From assembly GCF_004118975.1 (NCBI RefSeq), contig NZ_CP035376.1, positions 2,852,001 through 2,916,000 on the forward strand: a stretch of 64,000 nucleotides of DNA, written 5' to 3'. Origin of the DNA: Luteimonas sp. YGD11-2. GTDB taxonomy: Bacteria > Pseudomonadota > Gammaproteobacteria > Xanthomonadales > Xanthomonadaceae. Shown one piece after another: positions 39,209-48,859 of the stretch (within the stretch, counting starts at the first letter, position 1; every line of letters starts with the position of its first letter). Under the pieces are notes generated by a model that was given only the letters and a program-made list of their open reading frames with translations, searched no databases and was not told the origin of the DNA. The position numbers and the translations under genes are program-made.

Positions 39209-40015
39209 ATGTCGATCGTTCCCGCATTGCAGCCCTGGCCCTCGCACCCGCTGGAGGGGCGCGTCGTGCTCGTCACCGGCGGTGCGCAGGGCATTGGCCG
39301 CGCGATCGCGCAGGCGGTGCTTGGTGCCGGCGGCCGGGTGGCCATCGGGGACCTCGATGCGGATGCCGGACGTGCGTGCCTCGAGGAATGGAACGCCGGC
39401 GATGACGCGCTGTTCCGGCGCGTGGACGTGATGCGCGAACGCAGCGTGGAGCGTTTCGTGGATGCGGCGCTGGCCCGCTTCGGCCGCATCGACGGGCTGG
39501 TCAACAATGCCGGCATCGTCGACCCGGTGGTGCCGCCACTGCCGCAACTCGATTTAGCCGAATGGAACCGGCGGCTCTCCAGCCTGCACGGCGCGTTCCT
39601 GTGCAGCCGGCATGCGCTGCCCGCGCTGGCGCGCAGCGACGGTGGCGGCGCGGTGGTCAATATCGCCTCGACCCGCGCGCACCAGTCCGAGCCGCATGGC
39701 GAGGCCTATGCGGCGGCCAAGGGCGGGCTGGTGGCGTTCACCCATGCGCTGGCGCTCAGTGCCGGCCCGCAGGTGCGGGTGAACTGCATCAGTCCCGGCT
39801 GGATCGCCACCGATGCGTGGCGGGCCCCGTCGCGGCGGCGGAAGCCGAAACTCTCGCGCGGCGACCATGCGCAGCATCCGGCCGGCCGGGTCGGCACGCC
39901 CGAGGACATCGCCGCGCTTGCGGTGTACCTGTTGGCGCCGACGCTGTCGGGCTTCACCACCGGACAGGAATTCATCGTCGACGGCGGCATGTCGCGGAAG
40001 ATGCGGTACATCTGA
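39209..40015 (+). CDS. Short-chain dehydrogenase/reductase
   Basis: 268 aa classical SDR. The cofactor loop is TGGAQGIG, followed by acidic DLDAD at the end of strand 2, which favours NAD(H). NNAGIVD and the catalytic Ser-Tyr-Lys (NIASTRA and YAAAKGG) are intact, and VDGGMSRKMRYI ends the protein as usual. The substrate is unknown. It lies 161 bp after arsR with no overlap, so is probably separate. Confidence 0.9.
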   Translation: MSIVPALQPWPSHPLEGRVVLVTGGAQGIGRAIAQAVLGAGGRVAIGDLDADAGRACLEEWNAGDDALFRRVDVMRERSVERFVDAALARFGRIDGLVNNAGIVDPVVPPLPQLDLAEWNRRLSSLHGAFLCSRHALPALARSDGGGAVVNIASTRAHQSEPHGEAYAAAKGGLVAFTHALALSAGPQVRVNCISPGWIATDAWRAPSRRRKPKLSRGDHAQHPAGRVGTPEDIAALAVYLLAPTLSGFTTGQEFIVDGGMSRKMRYI

Positions 40016-40049
40016 GCGCTGCGTCCCGCAAGTCCGGCGCCGCACGCGG

Positions 40050-40760
40050 TCATGTGCGTGATGCCGTGGGCATCGGCGGTCGCGTCGTCAGCAGCGGCTC
40101 CAGCAAAGCCTGCGCATGGGCCAGCGAATCGACGATGCGATGGCCCAGCGCGCGCACTCCGTCATCCGGCGCCAGCAGGTCCGGGACCTGCACTGGCGTC
40201 ATCCCGGCCGCCAGCGCGGCGCGCACGCCGGTCGGCGAATCCTCCAGCACCAGGCAGTGCACAGCATCCACGCCGATGCGTCGTGCCGCCAGCAGGTAGA
40301 CATCGGGTGCAGGCTTGGGCCTGGCGACATCGCTGCTGGTGCACACCACGTCGAACCGCCACAGCAGGTCCGCCGCCTCCAGCTTGCGCAGCGCCAGCGG
40401 GCGGCGCGTCGACGTGGCGACCGCGCGCGGGATGCCGTGCGTCGCCAGCAGCTCGAGCAGCGTGACGATGCCCGGCCGGTGCGCGATGCCGGCTTCGGCC
40501 GCCGCGATATACAGCGCATGCCCGCGTGCCAGCACAGCGCTCGCGGCCTCCTCACCGATGAGCGCCCCGAGGCGTTGCCGGCAGACCTCGTCGGAATGAC
40601 CGATCAGGCCCAGCCACCAGTCAGGGTCGATGCGCGCACCGTGCTCGTGCGCGGCCTGGCGCAGCGCATCGATGATTGCACGCTCGCTGTCGAGCATCAG
40701 GCCGTCCATGTCGAAGATCACCGCCGCCGGCAGGCACGGCAGGGGCGCCACCGTGCTCAT
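40050..40760 (-). CDS. HAD-superfamily hydrolase (beta-phosphoglucomutase/phosphatase-like)
   Basis: 236 aa. Nucleophile motif FDMDGLMLDSE, motif II VATSTRR, Lys of motif III in RPKPAPDVYL and acidic motif IV LEDSPTGVRAA. The helical cap after motif I places it in the phosphoglucomutase/GPH-like subgroup. The substrate is unknown. Its start overlaps the rsuA stop by four bases, forming a rsmC-rsuA-HAD unit. Confidence 0.92.
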   Translation of the reverse strand: MSTVAPLPCLPAAVIFDMDGLMLDSERAIIDALRQAAHEHGARIDPDWWLGLIGHSDEVCRQRLGALIGEEAASAVLARGHALYIAAAEAGIAHRPGIVTLLELLATHGIPRAVATSTRRPLALRKLEAADLLWRFDVVCTSSDVARPKPAPDVYLLAARRIGVDAVHCLVLEDSPTGVRAALAAGMTPVQVPDLLAPDDGVRALGHRIVDSLAHAQALLEPLLTTRPPMPTASRT

Positions 40761-41461
40761 CGCGACGCGAACAAGGCCTGGATGTCGTCGGACGTGAGTG
40801 CGCGCCAGTGGCCTTCCTCGAGGCCGTCCAGCGCCAGGCCGCCGACGCGCTCGCGGTGCAGCGCGACCACATGGTTGCCGACCGCGGCGAACATCCGCCG
40901 CACCTGGTGGTAGCGGCCTTCGTGCAGCACCAGCCGCGCCTGACGCGGCGCGAGCACCTCCAGCTCCGCGGGCAGCAGCGGCTTGTCGTCGGATTCGAGC
41001 AGCAGCGTGCCGCTGGCGAAGCGCTCCACTTCGTCGCCACGCAGGTCCGCGTCGAGCGTGGCGACATAGACCTTTGGCAACGCCGACTTCGGCGAGATGA
41101 TCCGGTGCAGCAGCGCGCCGTCATCGGTCATCAGCAGCAGCCCGGAGGTCTCGCGATCGAGCCTGCCGACCGGAGACAGCACCGGGTTGCGCAGGCGGAA
41201 GCGTGGCGGCAGCAGGTCGTAGATCACCCGCCCGGGGTCCTTTGTCGAACAGGTGTAGCCGACCGGCTTGTGCAGCATCAGCGCCAGGCCCTGCGGCGGG
41301 TCCAGCGGCTCGCCATCGACCAGCACGCCGGCCGGATCGACGACGTCGTCGGCATACAGCACCTCGCCGGCGGCATCGGTCACCCGGCCCTGGCGGCACA
41401 GCAGCATCGCCTGCTTGCGGCTGCCGTAACCGAGGTTGGCAAGCAGGCGCAGCAGCTTCAT
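40757..41461 (-). CDS. rsuA: 16S rRNA pseudouridine synthase, RsuA type
   Basis: 234 aa. An N-terminal S4 RNA-binding domain (MKLLRLLANLGYGSRKQAML) and the synthase domain with catalytic Asp in GRLDRETSGLLLMTDDG and C-terminal GRYHQVRRMFAAVGNHV. RsuA modifies U516 of 16S rRNA; the paralogous RluE/RluB group is possible. Its start overlaps the rsmC stop (ATGA), which fits joint control of rRNA modification genes. Confidence 0.92.
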   Translation of the reverse strand: MKLLRLLANLGYGSRKQAMLLCRQGRVTDAAGEVLYADDVVDPAGVLVDGEPLDPPQGLALMLHKPVGYTCSTKDPGRVIYDLLPPRFRLRNPVLSPVGRLDRETSGLLLMTDDGALLHRIISPKSALPKVYVATLDADLRGDEVERFASGTLLLESDDKPLLPAELEVLAPRQARLVLHEGRYHQVRRMFAAVGNHVVALHRERVGGLALDGLEEGHWRALTSDDIQALFASR

Positions 41462-42486
41462 GCGCGACGCCTCGCGGTGATCACCTTGAACGCGCCGCGT
41501 CCGGCGACGCTGCGTATATCGGTGAAGGCATCCGCCAACACCTCTTCGTACGGCAGCTGCCGGTTGGCGACCAGCCACAGCTCGCCACGCGGGCGCAGCG
41601 CCTGGGCCGCGGCGCGGATGAACGCCTGGCCGAGTTCCGGTCGCGGCTGCCGCTGCTGGGCATGGAACGGCGGATTGCTGACGATGACGTCGTAACGCCG
41701 CGGCAGGCCGGTGGTCACGTCGTGCCAGTGGAAGCCCAGGGCGGCGCGTTGCGCATGCGGCGCGAGATTGCGTTCGGCCAGTGCCAGCGCGCGCGCGTCC
41801 GCCTCGTACAGATCGACCGCGCGCACCGCGGGGCAGTTGCGCAACAGCGCATCGGCGATCACCCCGCTGCCTGCACCCAGATCGGCGACCTCGCCGGCAA
41901 GCGTCGCCGGCAGGTGTTCGATCAGCAGTGCGGTGGCGGCATCGATGCGGTCCCATGCGAACACGCCGGGGCGGCTCCACCAGCCGGGCGCGACTTCACG
42001 CACGGCGTCGGCCTGGCGCCAGCGGGCGGCGAGTCCGGCATCGCCACCGGCACCGGCACGCGCCCAGAACACCCGGCACTTGTGCTTGGACAGCGAGGCG
42101 ACCGGGCCGGCGACGCGCGCGAAATCGGCTTCGGCCGACTTCGCGCCCTCGTCGTTGGCCACGCTCACCACCACCGTGGCGCCATCCTCGGCCAGCGCCA
42201 ATGCCTGCGCGTACAGCGCGCGCGCCTCGTCGCGCTGGCGCGGCGGCAGCAGCAGCACCAGCGGCCAGCGACGCGATGCGTCGGCTTCCAGCGACACCAC
42301 GAAGCCGTCACGCTCGAGTGCCTGTGCCCGTGGCCGGAACGCCTGCACGCAGGCCAGCCCGGGCCACTGCGATGCATGCAGCGCCACCCCCGCGCGCGCC
42401 TGCAGGAACAGCGCGCCGGGCACGCGCGCGATGCGTCCTTCGGCGAACGGCAACATCAGCGCATCGAGGGCGGAATCACTGGCCAC
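41458..42486 (-). CDS. rsmC: 16S rRNA (guanine-N2)-methyltransferase, RsmC-like
   Basis: 342 aa two-domain methyltransferase: a degenerate N-terminal half and a C-terminal catalytic half with the SAM motif VADLGAGSGVIADALL and the N-P-P-F base-flipping motif VSNPPFHAQ. These fit RsmC (G1207 of 16S rRNA). Start: GTG 42486 (MASDSALDALMLPFAEG) is chosen because a -10-like TAGAAT lies at 42517-42522, which would put transcription start below the longer GTG at 42516. Confidence 0.88.
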   Translation of the reverse strand: MASDSALDALMLPFAEGRIARVPGALFLQARAGVALHASQWPGLACVQAFRPRAQALERDGFVVSLEADASRRWPLVLLLPPRQRDEARALYAQALALAEDGATVVVSVANDEGAKSAEADFARVAGPVASLSKHKCRVFWARAGAGGDAGLAARWRQADAVREVAPGWWSRPGVFAWDRIDAATALLIEHLPATLAGEVADLGAGSGVIADALLRNCPAVRAVDLYEADARALALAERNLAPHAQRAALGFHWHDVTTGLPRRYDVIVSNPPFHAQQRQPRPELGQAFIRAAAQALRPRGELWLVANRQLPYEEVLADAFTDIRSVAGRGAFKVITARRRA

Positions 42487-42629
42487 GCGGGCACCGGCAG
42501 GCGGAAGAGGCCGCACATTCTACGCGCCGGTGTGACGGCACCCGCACCGCAACGCGGCCTGCGCGCCGTTTTCATCGTTCGGCAACGCCAGCGCCGGCAC
42601 CCTGCAGCCATCCAACACGGAGACTGCAT

Positions 42630-42890
42630 ATGCGCGCTCTTTTCGTCGGCGGCACCATCGACAACAGCGAGGTCGACATCGAGTCCGACTCCCCGCCGAC
42701 CCACTATCCGCCGGACACCGGCACCGGTACCCAGCGTTACCGCCTGCGCCGCATCGGGCGCCACGACGGCATCATCGCCTACGCGGTCTACGGTGCGCAG
42801 GAACTGCCCGACGAGGAGGTCGAGCGCGTGGCCGACGAGCGCGCGTACGCACGGCGCTTCGAGGCCGAGGAGGCCGCGGTGGAGGGCTGA
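42630..42890 (+). CDS. 86-aa hypothetical protein
   Basis: ATG 42630 with ACGGAGA upstream. The product is acidic and hydrophilic (DIESDSPPTHYPPD, then RYRLRRIGRHDGIIAYAVYG, then a charged helix DEEVERVADERAYARRFEAE). No signal peptide or membrane helix. I do not recognise a family. Divergent from rsmC. Confidence 0.65.
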   Translation: MRALFVGGTIDNSEVDIESDSPPTHYPPDTGTGTQRYRLRRIGRHDGIIAYAVYGAQELPDEEVERVADERAYARRFEAEEAAVEG

Positions 42891-42966
42891 ACCGGCACGG
42901 ATGGGGTATCCAGCACATCCACCAGGATGCGCTTCGCCTATCCGCGCGGGCTCGCCGTTGCTGCGC

Positions 42967-45465
42967 TCAACCCTGCAGTTCGCGCAGCGTCAGCGCAGGG
43001 GGCACGTCGACCACCCGCCGGGTGGCGATGAGCCCGGCCACCAGCGTCACCACCATGCCGAGTGCGCCGCCGACCGCGGCCATCGCCCAGTTCGGCTCCC
43101 ACGCGAGGTCGAACACGCGGGTGGCGACCACGCCCGACAGCACCGAGGCCGCGATCGCCGCCACCAGCCCCGACAGCAAACCGATCGCGGCGAACTCCGA
43201 GGCCTGTGCCGAGCGCAACTGGCGGCGGCTGGCGCCGAGCACACGCATCACCCCGCCTTCGAGCAGGCGCTCGTCCTGGCTGGCGCTGACCGCCGCCAGC
43301 AGCACCAGGACGCCGGCGACCATCGAGAACCAGAACACCGCCTGCACCACCACCGAGACCTGGTCGGCGGTGGTGCGCACCTGTGCAAGCACCGCGTCGA
43401 TGTCGATCACCGACAGGTTGGGGAAGGCGCCGACCAGCTCGGCGGTGAAGCGCAGATCGTCCGCCGGCACGTTGACCGCGGTGATATGGCTGGCGGGGAA
43501 GCCATCGAGCGTACCCGGCGATGCGAGCACGAAGAAGTTCGGCCGGAAGCTCTCCCAGTCGACCTTGCGCAGGCTGGTGACCGGCGCCTCCACGGTGCGC
43601 CCGGCGATATCGAAGGTGATGCGGTCGCCGACCTCCCAGCCGAGCTGGCGGGCGAAGTTCTCCTCCACCGAGAACTCGGGCGCCGCGGCGTCAGGCGCCC
43701 AGATGCGGCCCTCGACCACGCGGTTGTCGTCGCGCAGTGCGGCCGCCATCGACAGGTTGAACTCGCGTTCTGCGCGCCGCCGGGTCTGGCCGTCCTCGTC
43801 GGCGTAGGTTTCGGGCGTGACCGCTTCGCCGTTGCGGGCCACGAAGCGCGCGCGGACCATCGGGAACAGTTCGGGCGCATCCAGCCCGCGCTCGGCCATG
43901 AACGTGCGTACCGGGTCGAGCTGCGGCGGCTGCACGTTGACGATGAAGCGGTTGGGCGCGGTTTCGGCCAGTTGCAGCTGCCAGCGGTCGAGCAGATCGG
44001 TGCGCACGAAGGTCAGCAGCAGCAGCGCCATCAGCCCGAGGCCGAGCGCCGACACCTGCGCGATGCTGGTGCCGGCGCGGCGGCTGACATTGGCCAGCCC
44101 GTAGCGCAGCCCGCCACGCAGGCGTCCGCGCAGGCGGCGCACGGCGAGGATCAGCACCCATGCCAGCAGCGCCAGCACCGCCAGCGTGGCGACGATGCCG
44201 GCCAGCATCGCCGCGGCGAGATCCGCCGAACCCGCCTTCCACCACAAGATCGCGCCAAGGCCGCCGAACCCGGCAAGCGCGACCACCAGCGCCGCGGGTT
44301 CCACCGGGTCGAGGTCGCGGCGGATCACCCGCAGGGCAGGCACCCGGCGCAGCGCGAGCACCGGCGGCGCACCGAAGGCCAGCAGCACCACCAGGCCCAC
44401 GCCCAGGCCCTGCAGCGCCGGCAGCAGGCTGGCCGCGGGCAGATCGAGTTCGAGCTCACGCGCGATCCAGCCGCCCACCAGCCACTGCAGCGCGAACGCC
44501 AGCGCGATGCCAATGGCGCTGGCGAGCACGCCCAGCAGCACCAGCTCGCCGACATGGATGCCGACCAGGGTGCGCTGGCTGGCACCGAGGCAGCGCATCA
44601 CCGCCGCACCCGAGAGGTGGCGCTCGCTGTGGCGACGTGCGGCCATCGCCACCGCCACCGCCGCCAGCACCACCGACACCAGCGCGGCGAGGCCGAGAAA
44701 GCGCCCGGCACGGTCGAGGCCGGAACGCACTTCCGGGCGCGCGTCCTGGATGGTCTCCAGCCGCTGGCCGCGGCCGAGGTTGTCGCGCATCGCGCTGGCG
44801 AAACCTTCCACCGCGGCGCTGTCGCCGGCGACCACGAGGCGGTAGCGGATGCGGCTGCCTTCCTGCACCAGGCCCGTGGCGGGCAGGTCGGCAAGGTTGA
44901 GGAACACCTTCGGGGCGACGTTGAAATAGTCGATCGATGCGTCCGGTTCCTGCGCCACCAGTGCCGCCAGGCGGAACTGCGCCTCTCCCAGGGTGACCGT
45001 GTCGCCGACCCGCGCATCCAGGGTGTCGGCTCCGGCGCGACTCAGCCACACGCTGCCGGGCTCCGGGATCCCGGTGGCATTGCGCTCGGCGCCGCCTGCC
45101 GCATCCACCAGCCGGAATGCGCCCCGCAGCGGATACCCGTCCCCGAGCGCGCTGAGGTCACCCAGCCGCAGGTCGTCGCCGACGCGGATCATGCTGTCGA
45201 GCGCGACGGTCTCGGTCTGCTGCAGGCCGGCGGCGCGCGCGGCCTCGCGCACGCTGTCGTCGATCGGTGCATCGGAACGCAGGATGGCGTCGCCGCCAAG
45301 CAGGCGGTTGGCCTGTTGCGCCAGCGCGCGCTCGGCGCGGTCGGTGACGAAGCCGACCGCGGTCACCGCCAGCACCGCCAGCACCAGCGCGGCGAGCATG
45401 ATGCGCACCTCGCCGGCGGCAAGGTCGCGGGTGAACTGGGTCCACGCCAGCCGTGCGGTCCTCAT
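42967..45465 (-). CDS. ybbP: FtsX-like ABC permease, YbbP type
   Basis: 832 aa with two MacB/FtsX modules: helix 1 (VRIMLAALVLAVLAVTAVGF), a periplasmic domain, three helices with VMRCLGASQRTLVGIH, a second periplasmic domain and a final block with VMRVLGASRRQLRSAQ. This double-module layout is that of YbbP, the partner of YbbA; the function of YbbAP is not settled. The start overlaps the ybbA stop by four bases. Confidence 0.92.
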   Translation of the reverse strand: MRTARLAWTQFTRDLAAGEVRIMLAALVLAVLAVTAVGFVTDRAERALAQQANRLLGGDAILRSDAPIDDSVREAARAAGLQQTETVALDSMIRVGDDLRLGDLSALGDGYPLRGAFRLVDAAGGAERNATGIPEPGSVWLSRAGADTLDARVGDTVTLGEAQFRLAALVAQEPDASIDYFNVAPKVFLNLADLPATGLVQEGSRIRYRLVVAGDSAAVEGFASAMRDNLGRGQRLETIQDARPEVRSGLDRAGRFLGLAALVSVVLAAVAVAMAARRHSERHLSGAAVMRCLGASQRTLVGIHVGELVLLGVLASAIGIALAFALQWLVGGWIARELELDLPAASLLPALQGLGVGLVVLLAFGAPPVLALRRVPALRVIRRDLDPVEPAALVVALAGFGGLGAILWWKAGSADLAAAMLAGIVATLAVLALLAWVLILAVRRLRGRLRGGLRYGLANVSRRAGTSIAQVSALGLGLMALLLLTFVRTDLLDRWQLQLAETAPNRFIVNVQPPQLDPVRTFMAERGLDAPELFPMVRARFVARNGEAVTPETYADEDGQTRRRAEREFNLSMAAALRDDNRVVEGRIWAPDAAAPEFSVEENFARQLGWEVGDRITFDIAGRTVEAPVTSLRKVDWESFRPNFFVLASPGTLDGFPASHITAVNVPADDLRFTAELVGAFPNLSVIDIDAVLAQVRTTADQVSVVVQAVFWFSMVAGVLVLLAAVSASQDERLLEGGVMRVLGASRRQLRSAQASEFAAIGLLSGLVAAIAASVLSGVVATRVFDLAWEPNWAMAAVGGALGMVVTLVAGLIATRRVVDVPPALTLRELQG

Positions 45466-46175
45466 GCCACCAGCCGCCCGCTGTCGATGCGCAGCACCCG
45501 CGCGCAGCGGCTGGCGAGATGGTCATCGTGCGTGACCAGCACCAGCGTGGTACCGGCGTCCTGGTTCATCGCGAACAGCAGGTCGATCACCGCCTGGCCG
45601 GTGCGCGTATCCAGGTTGCCGGTGGGCTCGTCGGCGAACAGCAGCGACGGCCGGGTCACGAAGGCGCGCGCCAGCGCCACGCGCTGCTGTTCGCCACCCG
45701 ACAGCTGCCGCGGATAGTGCTGCAGGCGCTCGCCCAGCCCGACGCGGGCGAGTTCCGCCTCGGCCGGGCCGCGCGCATCGGCATCGCCACGCAGCTCCAG
45801 CGGCAGCATCACGTTCTCCAGCGCGGTCAGCGAGGGCAACAGCTGGAAGTTCTGGAACACGAAGCCGACCTTGTCGGCGCGAACGCGGGCGCGGCCGTCC
45901 TCGTCGAGGCTCGACAGCACGGTGCCGTCGAGTTCCACGGTGCCGGAAGACGGTACGTCCAGGCCGGCCAGCAGCGAGAGCAGCGTGCTCTTGCCGGAGC
46001 CCGAGGCACCGACCACCGCCACGCTGTCGCCGCGGGCGATGTCGAAACCGATGCCGTCGAGGATCACCAGCTCGCCTGAGGCCAGCGCAACGCGTTTGCC
46101 CAGGCCCTGCACGCGCAGGACCGGACCGGCGGTGGTGGTGGACGGCGGGACGGCGGAAGGCGACGAATCGGGCAT
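45462..46175 (-). CDS. ybbA: ABC transporter ATP-binding protein, YbbA type
   Basis: 237 aa. Walker A GASGSGKSTLLS, Q-loop FVFQNFQLL, signature LSGGEQQRVALARAF, Walker B LLFADEPTGNLDT and switch His in LVTHDDHLA. LolD/MacB-type ATPase paired with ybbP. The start at 46175 (MPDSSPSAVPPS) was chosen over the upstream frame. Divergent from the esterase gene, as in the E. coli ybbA-tesA arrangement. Confidence 0.93.
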   Translation of the reverse strand: MPDSSPSAVPPSTTTAGPVLRVQGLGKRVALASGELVILDGIGFDIARGDSVAVVGASGSGKSTLLSLLAGLDVPSSGTVELDGTVLSSLDEDGRARVRADKVGFVFQNFQLLPSLTALENVMLPLELRGDADARGPAEAELARVGLGERLQHYPRQLSGGEQQRVALARAFVTRPSLLFADEPTGNLDTRTGQAVIDLLFAMNQDAGTTLVLVTHDDHLASRCARVLRIDSGRLVA

Positions 46176-46361
46176 GCGGGATCCTGTGATGCGGCGCGGC
46201 TGCATGCGCGCGGCACGAAATGCGGGGGCGTCGAGTGTACGGGCGGCTGCGCACGGCCATGCATGTGCCACATGGGATGGAGCGGACCGCATCGCCGTCC
46301 ACGCGCGGTTGCAGGCAGGGCCACTACGCTGTGCCGGCCCCAGCTGAATGGAACGACCCGG

Positions 46362-47063
46362 ATGTCCCGACGCCTCACGCCCATCGCCTTCCTGCCTACC
46401 CGCTGGCTGCTGGCCGCCTGGCTGCTGCTGGCCGTGCTGCCGGTGCAGGGATTCGCCCAGGCCACACCCGCGGCCGTGCCGCCACCGCCCACCCGCACGC
46501 TGCTGGTGATGGGCGATTCCCTGTCGGCCGGCTACGGCATGGCGGCGAACGAAGGGTGGGTCGGCCTGCTGGCCGACCGCCTGCGCGACAGCCATCCGGA
46601 CTGGACCGTGGTCAACGCCAGCATCAGTGGCGAGACCTCGGCCGGCGGCTCGGCGCGCGTGGTCGACGAGGTGCTGCGCCACCGCCCCGCGGTGGTGATG
46701 ATCGCGCTCGGCGCCAATGACGGACTGCGCGGACTGCCGCTGCGCGAGATGCGCCGCAACCTCGCGCGGATGATCGGCGCATCACAGTTCGTCGGCGCCG
46801 AGGTGCTGCTGGTGGGCATGCGCATGCCGCCGAACCTGGGCGCCGATTACACCCGCGGCTTCGAGGCCGTCTATCGCGACCTGGCGAAGCTGTTCGACGT
46901 GGAACTGCTGCCATTCCTGCTCGAGCCGGTGGCGCTTGAACGCGCCAGCTTCCAGCCCGACAACCTGCATCCCACCGCGCAGGTGCAGCCGGCACTGCGC
47001 GACCACGTGTGGCGCTCGCTTGCTCCGATGATCGGGCGCGCGGACGCGGCGATCGGCGAATGA
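46362..47063 (+). CDS. tesA: GDSL esterase/lysophospholipase L1 (arylesterase)
   Basis: 233 aa with a signal peptide (WLLAAWLLLAVLPVQGFAQA) and the four SGNH blocks: MGDSLSAGYG (nucleophile Ser), SGETSAGG (Gly), GANDGLRG (Asn) and DNLHPTA (Asp-His). Length and order match TesA, a periplasmic thioesterase and lysophospholipase. Faces ybbA across a 186-bp divergent region. Confidence 0.93.
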   Translation: MSRRLTPIAFLPTRWLLAAWLLLAVLPVQGFAQATPAAVPPPPTRTLLVMGDSLSAGYGMAANEGWVGLLADRLRDSHPDWTVVNASISGETSAGGSARVVDEVLRHRPAVVMIALGANDGLRGLPLREMRRNLARMIGASQFVGAEVLLVGMRMPPNLGADYTRGFEAVYRDLAKLFDVELLPFLLEPVALERASFQPDNLHPTAQVQPALRDHVWRSLAPMIGRADAAIGE

Positions 47064-47170
47064 ACCCGCCGACAACCACGCGCCGCGAAGCGTTGGCAGT
47101 GCGCCCGGATCGCTTGAAAGGCCCCTGCCCCGCTCGCACACTGCCTGCACCCACCCGCCGGAGCGTCGCG

Positions 47171-47743
47171 ATGAAACCGCCCGCCTTCCTGCATGCCGCA
47201 AAGCCCGCGTTCATCCTGGCCTTCGCGCTGTTGCTCGCCGCCTGTGCCGGCACCCCGCTGCGCGACGTCACCGATCCCGATGCCCCGCGTTCGCTGCCCG
47301 GGACCTCGCAGGTCGCGGTGTCGTGGAACGACCCGGCAGGCTTCTCCGACCTGCGTCGCAGTTCCAACCGCTGGGAATCCAGGCGTGGCGACTGGGTGCG
47401 CGATCTCGCCGCCTACCTGCAGCAGTCGGTCGCCCGCGCGCTGCCGCCCGGCGAACGTGCCGAAATCACCATCACCGATATCCGCCGCGCCGGCGAGTAC
47501 GAGCCCTGGCACGGCCCGCAGATGGACGACGTGCGGATCATGCGCGACATCTACTGGCCGCAGATCACCCTGCAGCTGCGCCGTACCGATGCGACGGGCC
47601 GCGAACTCGAGGGTGGCGAGCGGGTGCTGCGCGATCCTGCGTATCTCACCTCCGGCGTGCGCTCGCCGCGTGGCAACGAGGCGCTGTATTACGAGAAGCG
47701 GCTGGTCGACGACTGGGTGCGCCGCGAGTTCGGAGCGCGTTGA
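47171..47743 (+). CDS. DUF3016-type lipoprotein
   Basis: 190 aa with a lipobox (LLLAACAGT; Cys ~25). The mature part has VSWNDPAGFSDLRRSSNRWE, ITDIRRAGEYEPW and the end YEKRLVDDWVRREFG, which match DUF3016 as I remember it. The family is predicted to be periplasmic and has no assigned function. Followed 7 bp later by the DUF4031 gene. Confidence 0.8.
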   Translation: MKPPAFLHAAKPAFILAFALLLAACAGTPLRDVTDPDAPRSLPGTSQVAVSWNDPAGFSDLRRSSNRWESRRGDWVRDLAAYLQQSVARALPPGERAEITITDIRRAGEYEPWHGPQMDDVRIMRDIYWPQITLQLRRTDATGRELEGGERVLRDPAYLTSGVRSPRGNEALYYEKRLVDDWVRREFGAR

Positions 47744-47750
47744 GCGGCGG

Positions 47751-48035
47751 ATGGCGGTCTATGTCGATGATGCGGTCACCCTGTGGCGCGGCCGCAGGTG
47801 GGCGCACCTGATGGCCGACACCCTCGACGAACTGCATGCGTTCGCGGCCAGGCTGGACATCCCGCGCCACGCCTTCCAGAACCGCACCAGCGGCGCGCAC
47901 TACGACGTGCCTGCGGAACTGCGCGAACGCGCACTGGCGTTGGGGGCGGTGGCGATCTCGCGGCATCGCGACCGCGAACAGGTGCGCGCGGTGATCGCTC
48001 GTGCGCGTGCACAGGGGCGCGGCGAGGCGCCCTGA
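47751..48035 (+). CDS. DUF4031 family protein
   Basis: 94 aa starting MAVYVDDAVTLWRGRRWAHL and containing HAFQNRTSGAHYDVPAELR. This short form matches DUF4031, whose function is unknown. Seven bases after the preceding stop, with a GAGCGGCGG ribosome region, so likely co-transcribed with the lipoprotein gene. Confidence 0.85.
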   Translation: MAVYVDDAVTLWRGRRWAHLMADTLDELHAFAARLDIPRHAFQNRTSGAHYDVPAELRERALALGAVAISRHRDREQVRAVIARARAQGRGEAP

Positions 48036-48085
48036 GCATCGACCCGCCGCGAGCCGCGGTCCCCAGCCGGTATGCTGCCCCGGCC

Positions 48086-48859
48086 ATGGCCGCACGCACC
48101 ATCCACGTCACCCGCTACGTCACCCCGCTGCGCGAAGGCGGCTCGATGCCCGCCGTCGTGGAGGCGGACGATGACGGCCTCTACGTGCTGAAGTTCCGCG
48201 GCGCCGGGCAGGGTGCCAGGGCGCTGGTGGCGGAGTGGATCGCCGGGCGGCTGGCGCAGGTGCTGGGACTGCCGATGCCGGACCTCGTGTTCGCCGAGCT
48301 CGACCCGGTGCTCGCCCGCACCGAGGGCGACTCCGAGATCCAGCACCTGATCCAGGCCAGCGCGGGCCTCAATCTCGCCCTCGACTACCTGCCCGGCGCG
48401 ATCAACTTCGATCCGCTGGCCTGGCAGCCCGACCCGGCACTGGCCTCGCGCATCGTCTGGTTCGATGCGTTCATCAGCAATGTCGACCGCACCGCACGCA
48501 ATCCCAACCTGATGCTCTGGCACCGCAGGCTGTACCTGATCGACCACGGCGCCTCGCTGTACTTCCACCATGGCTGGGACGGCGACGCGGCAGCGGCCAC
48601 CGGCGCGTTCCCGCTGGTGCGCGACCACGTGCTGCTGCCGTGGGCCGATGACCTCGACGGCGCTGACGCCGAACTCTCCGCGCGCCTGGACCGCGCCACG
48701 CTGCGGGCGATCGTCGATGACCTGCCCGACGCCTGGCTGCAGGGCCCGGATGCCTTCGGCGCCCCGGCGGCGCAGCGCGACGCCTATGTGGAGTGGCTGT
48801 GCCGGCGCCTCGACGGACGTGCGGCCTTCGTCGCGGAGGCGCGCCGTGCACGCGCCTGA
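48086..48859 (+). CDS. HipA-like kinase-fold protein (stand-alone)
   Basis: 257 aa. It resembles the catalytic part of HipA: nucleotide region YVLKFRGAGQGARALVAEWI, catalytic loop FDAFISNVDRTARNPNLM (Asp and Asn present) and metal-binding LIDHGASLYFHH. It lacks the N-terminal HipA domain and has no HipB-like helix-turn-helix gene beside it, so it is not an ordinary toxin-antitoxin pair. The next gene (DUF3037) overlaps its stop by 14 bp, indicating joint translation. The substrate is unknown. Confidence 0.82.
   Translation: MAARTIHVTRYVTPLREGGSMPAVVEADDDGLYVLKFRGAGQGARALVAEWIAGRLAQVLGLPMPDLVFAELDPVLARTEGDSEIQHLIQASAGLNLALDYLPGAINFDPLAWQPDPALASRIVWFDAFISNVDRTARNPNLMLWHRRLYLIDHGASLYFHHGWDGDAAAATGAFPLVRDHVLLPWADDLDGADAELSARLDRATLRAIVDDLPDAWLQGPDAFGAPAAQRDAYVEWLCRRLDGRAAFVAEARRARA

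Noticed and set aside
41203..45717. 1504-codon plus-strand frame over rsuA, rsmC and ybbP
   Set aside because: Gln/Arg/His/Ala-rich antisense frame; crosses three genes and the promoter of a fourth.
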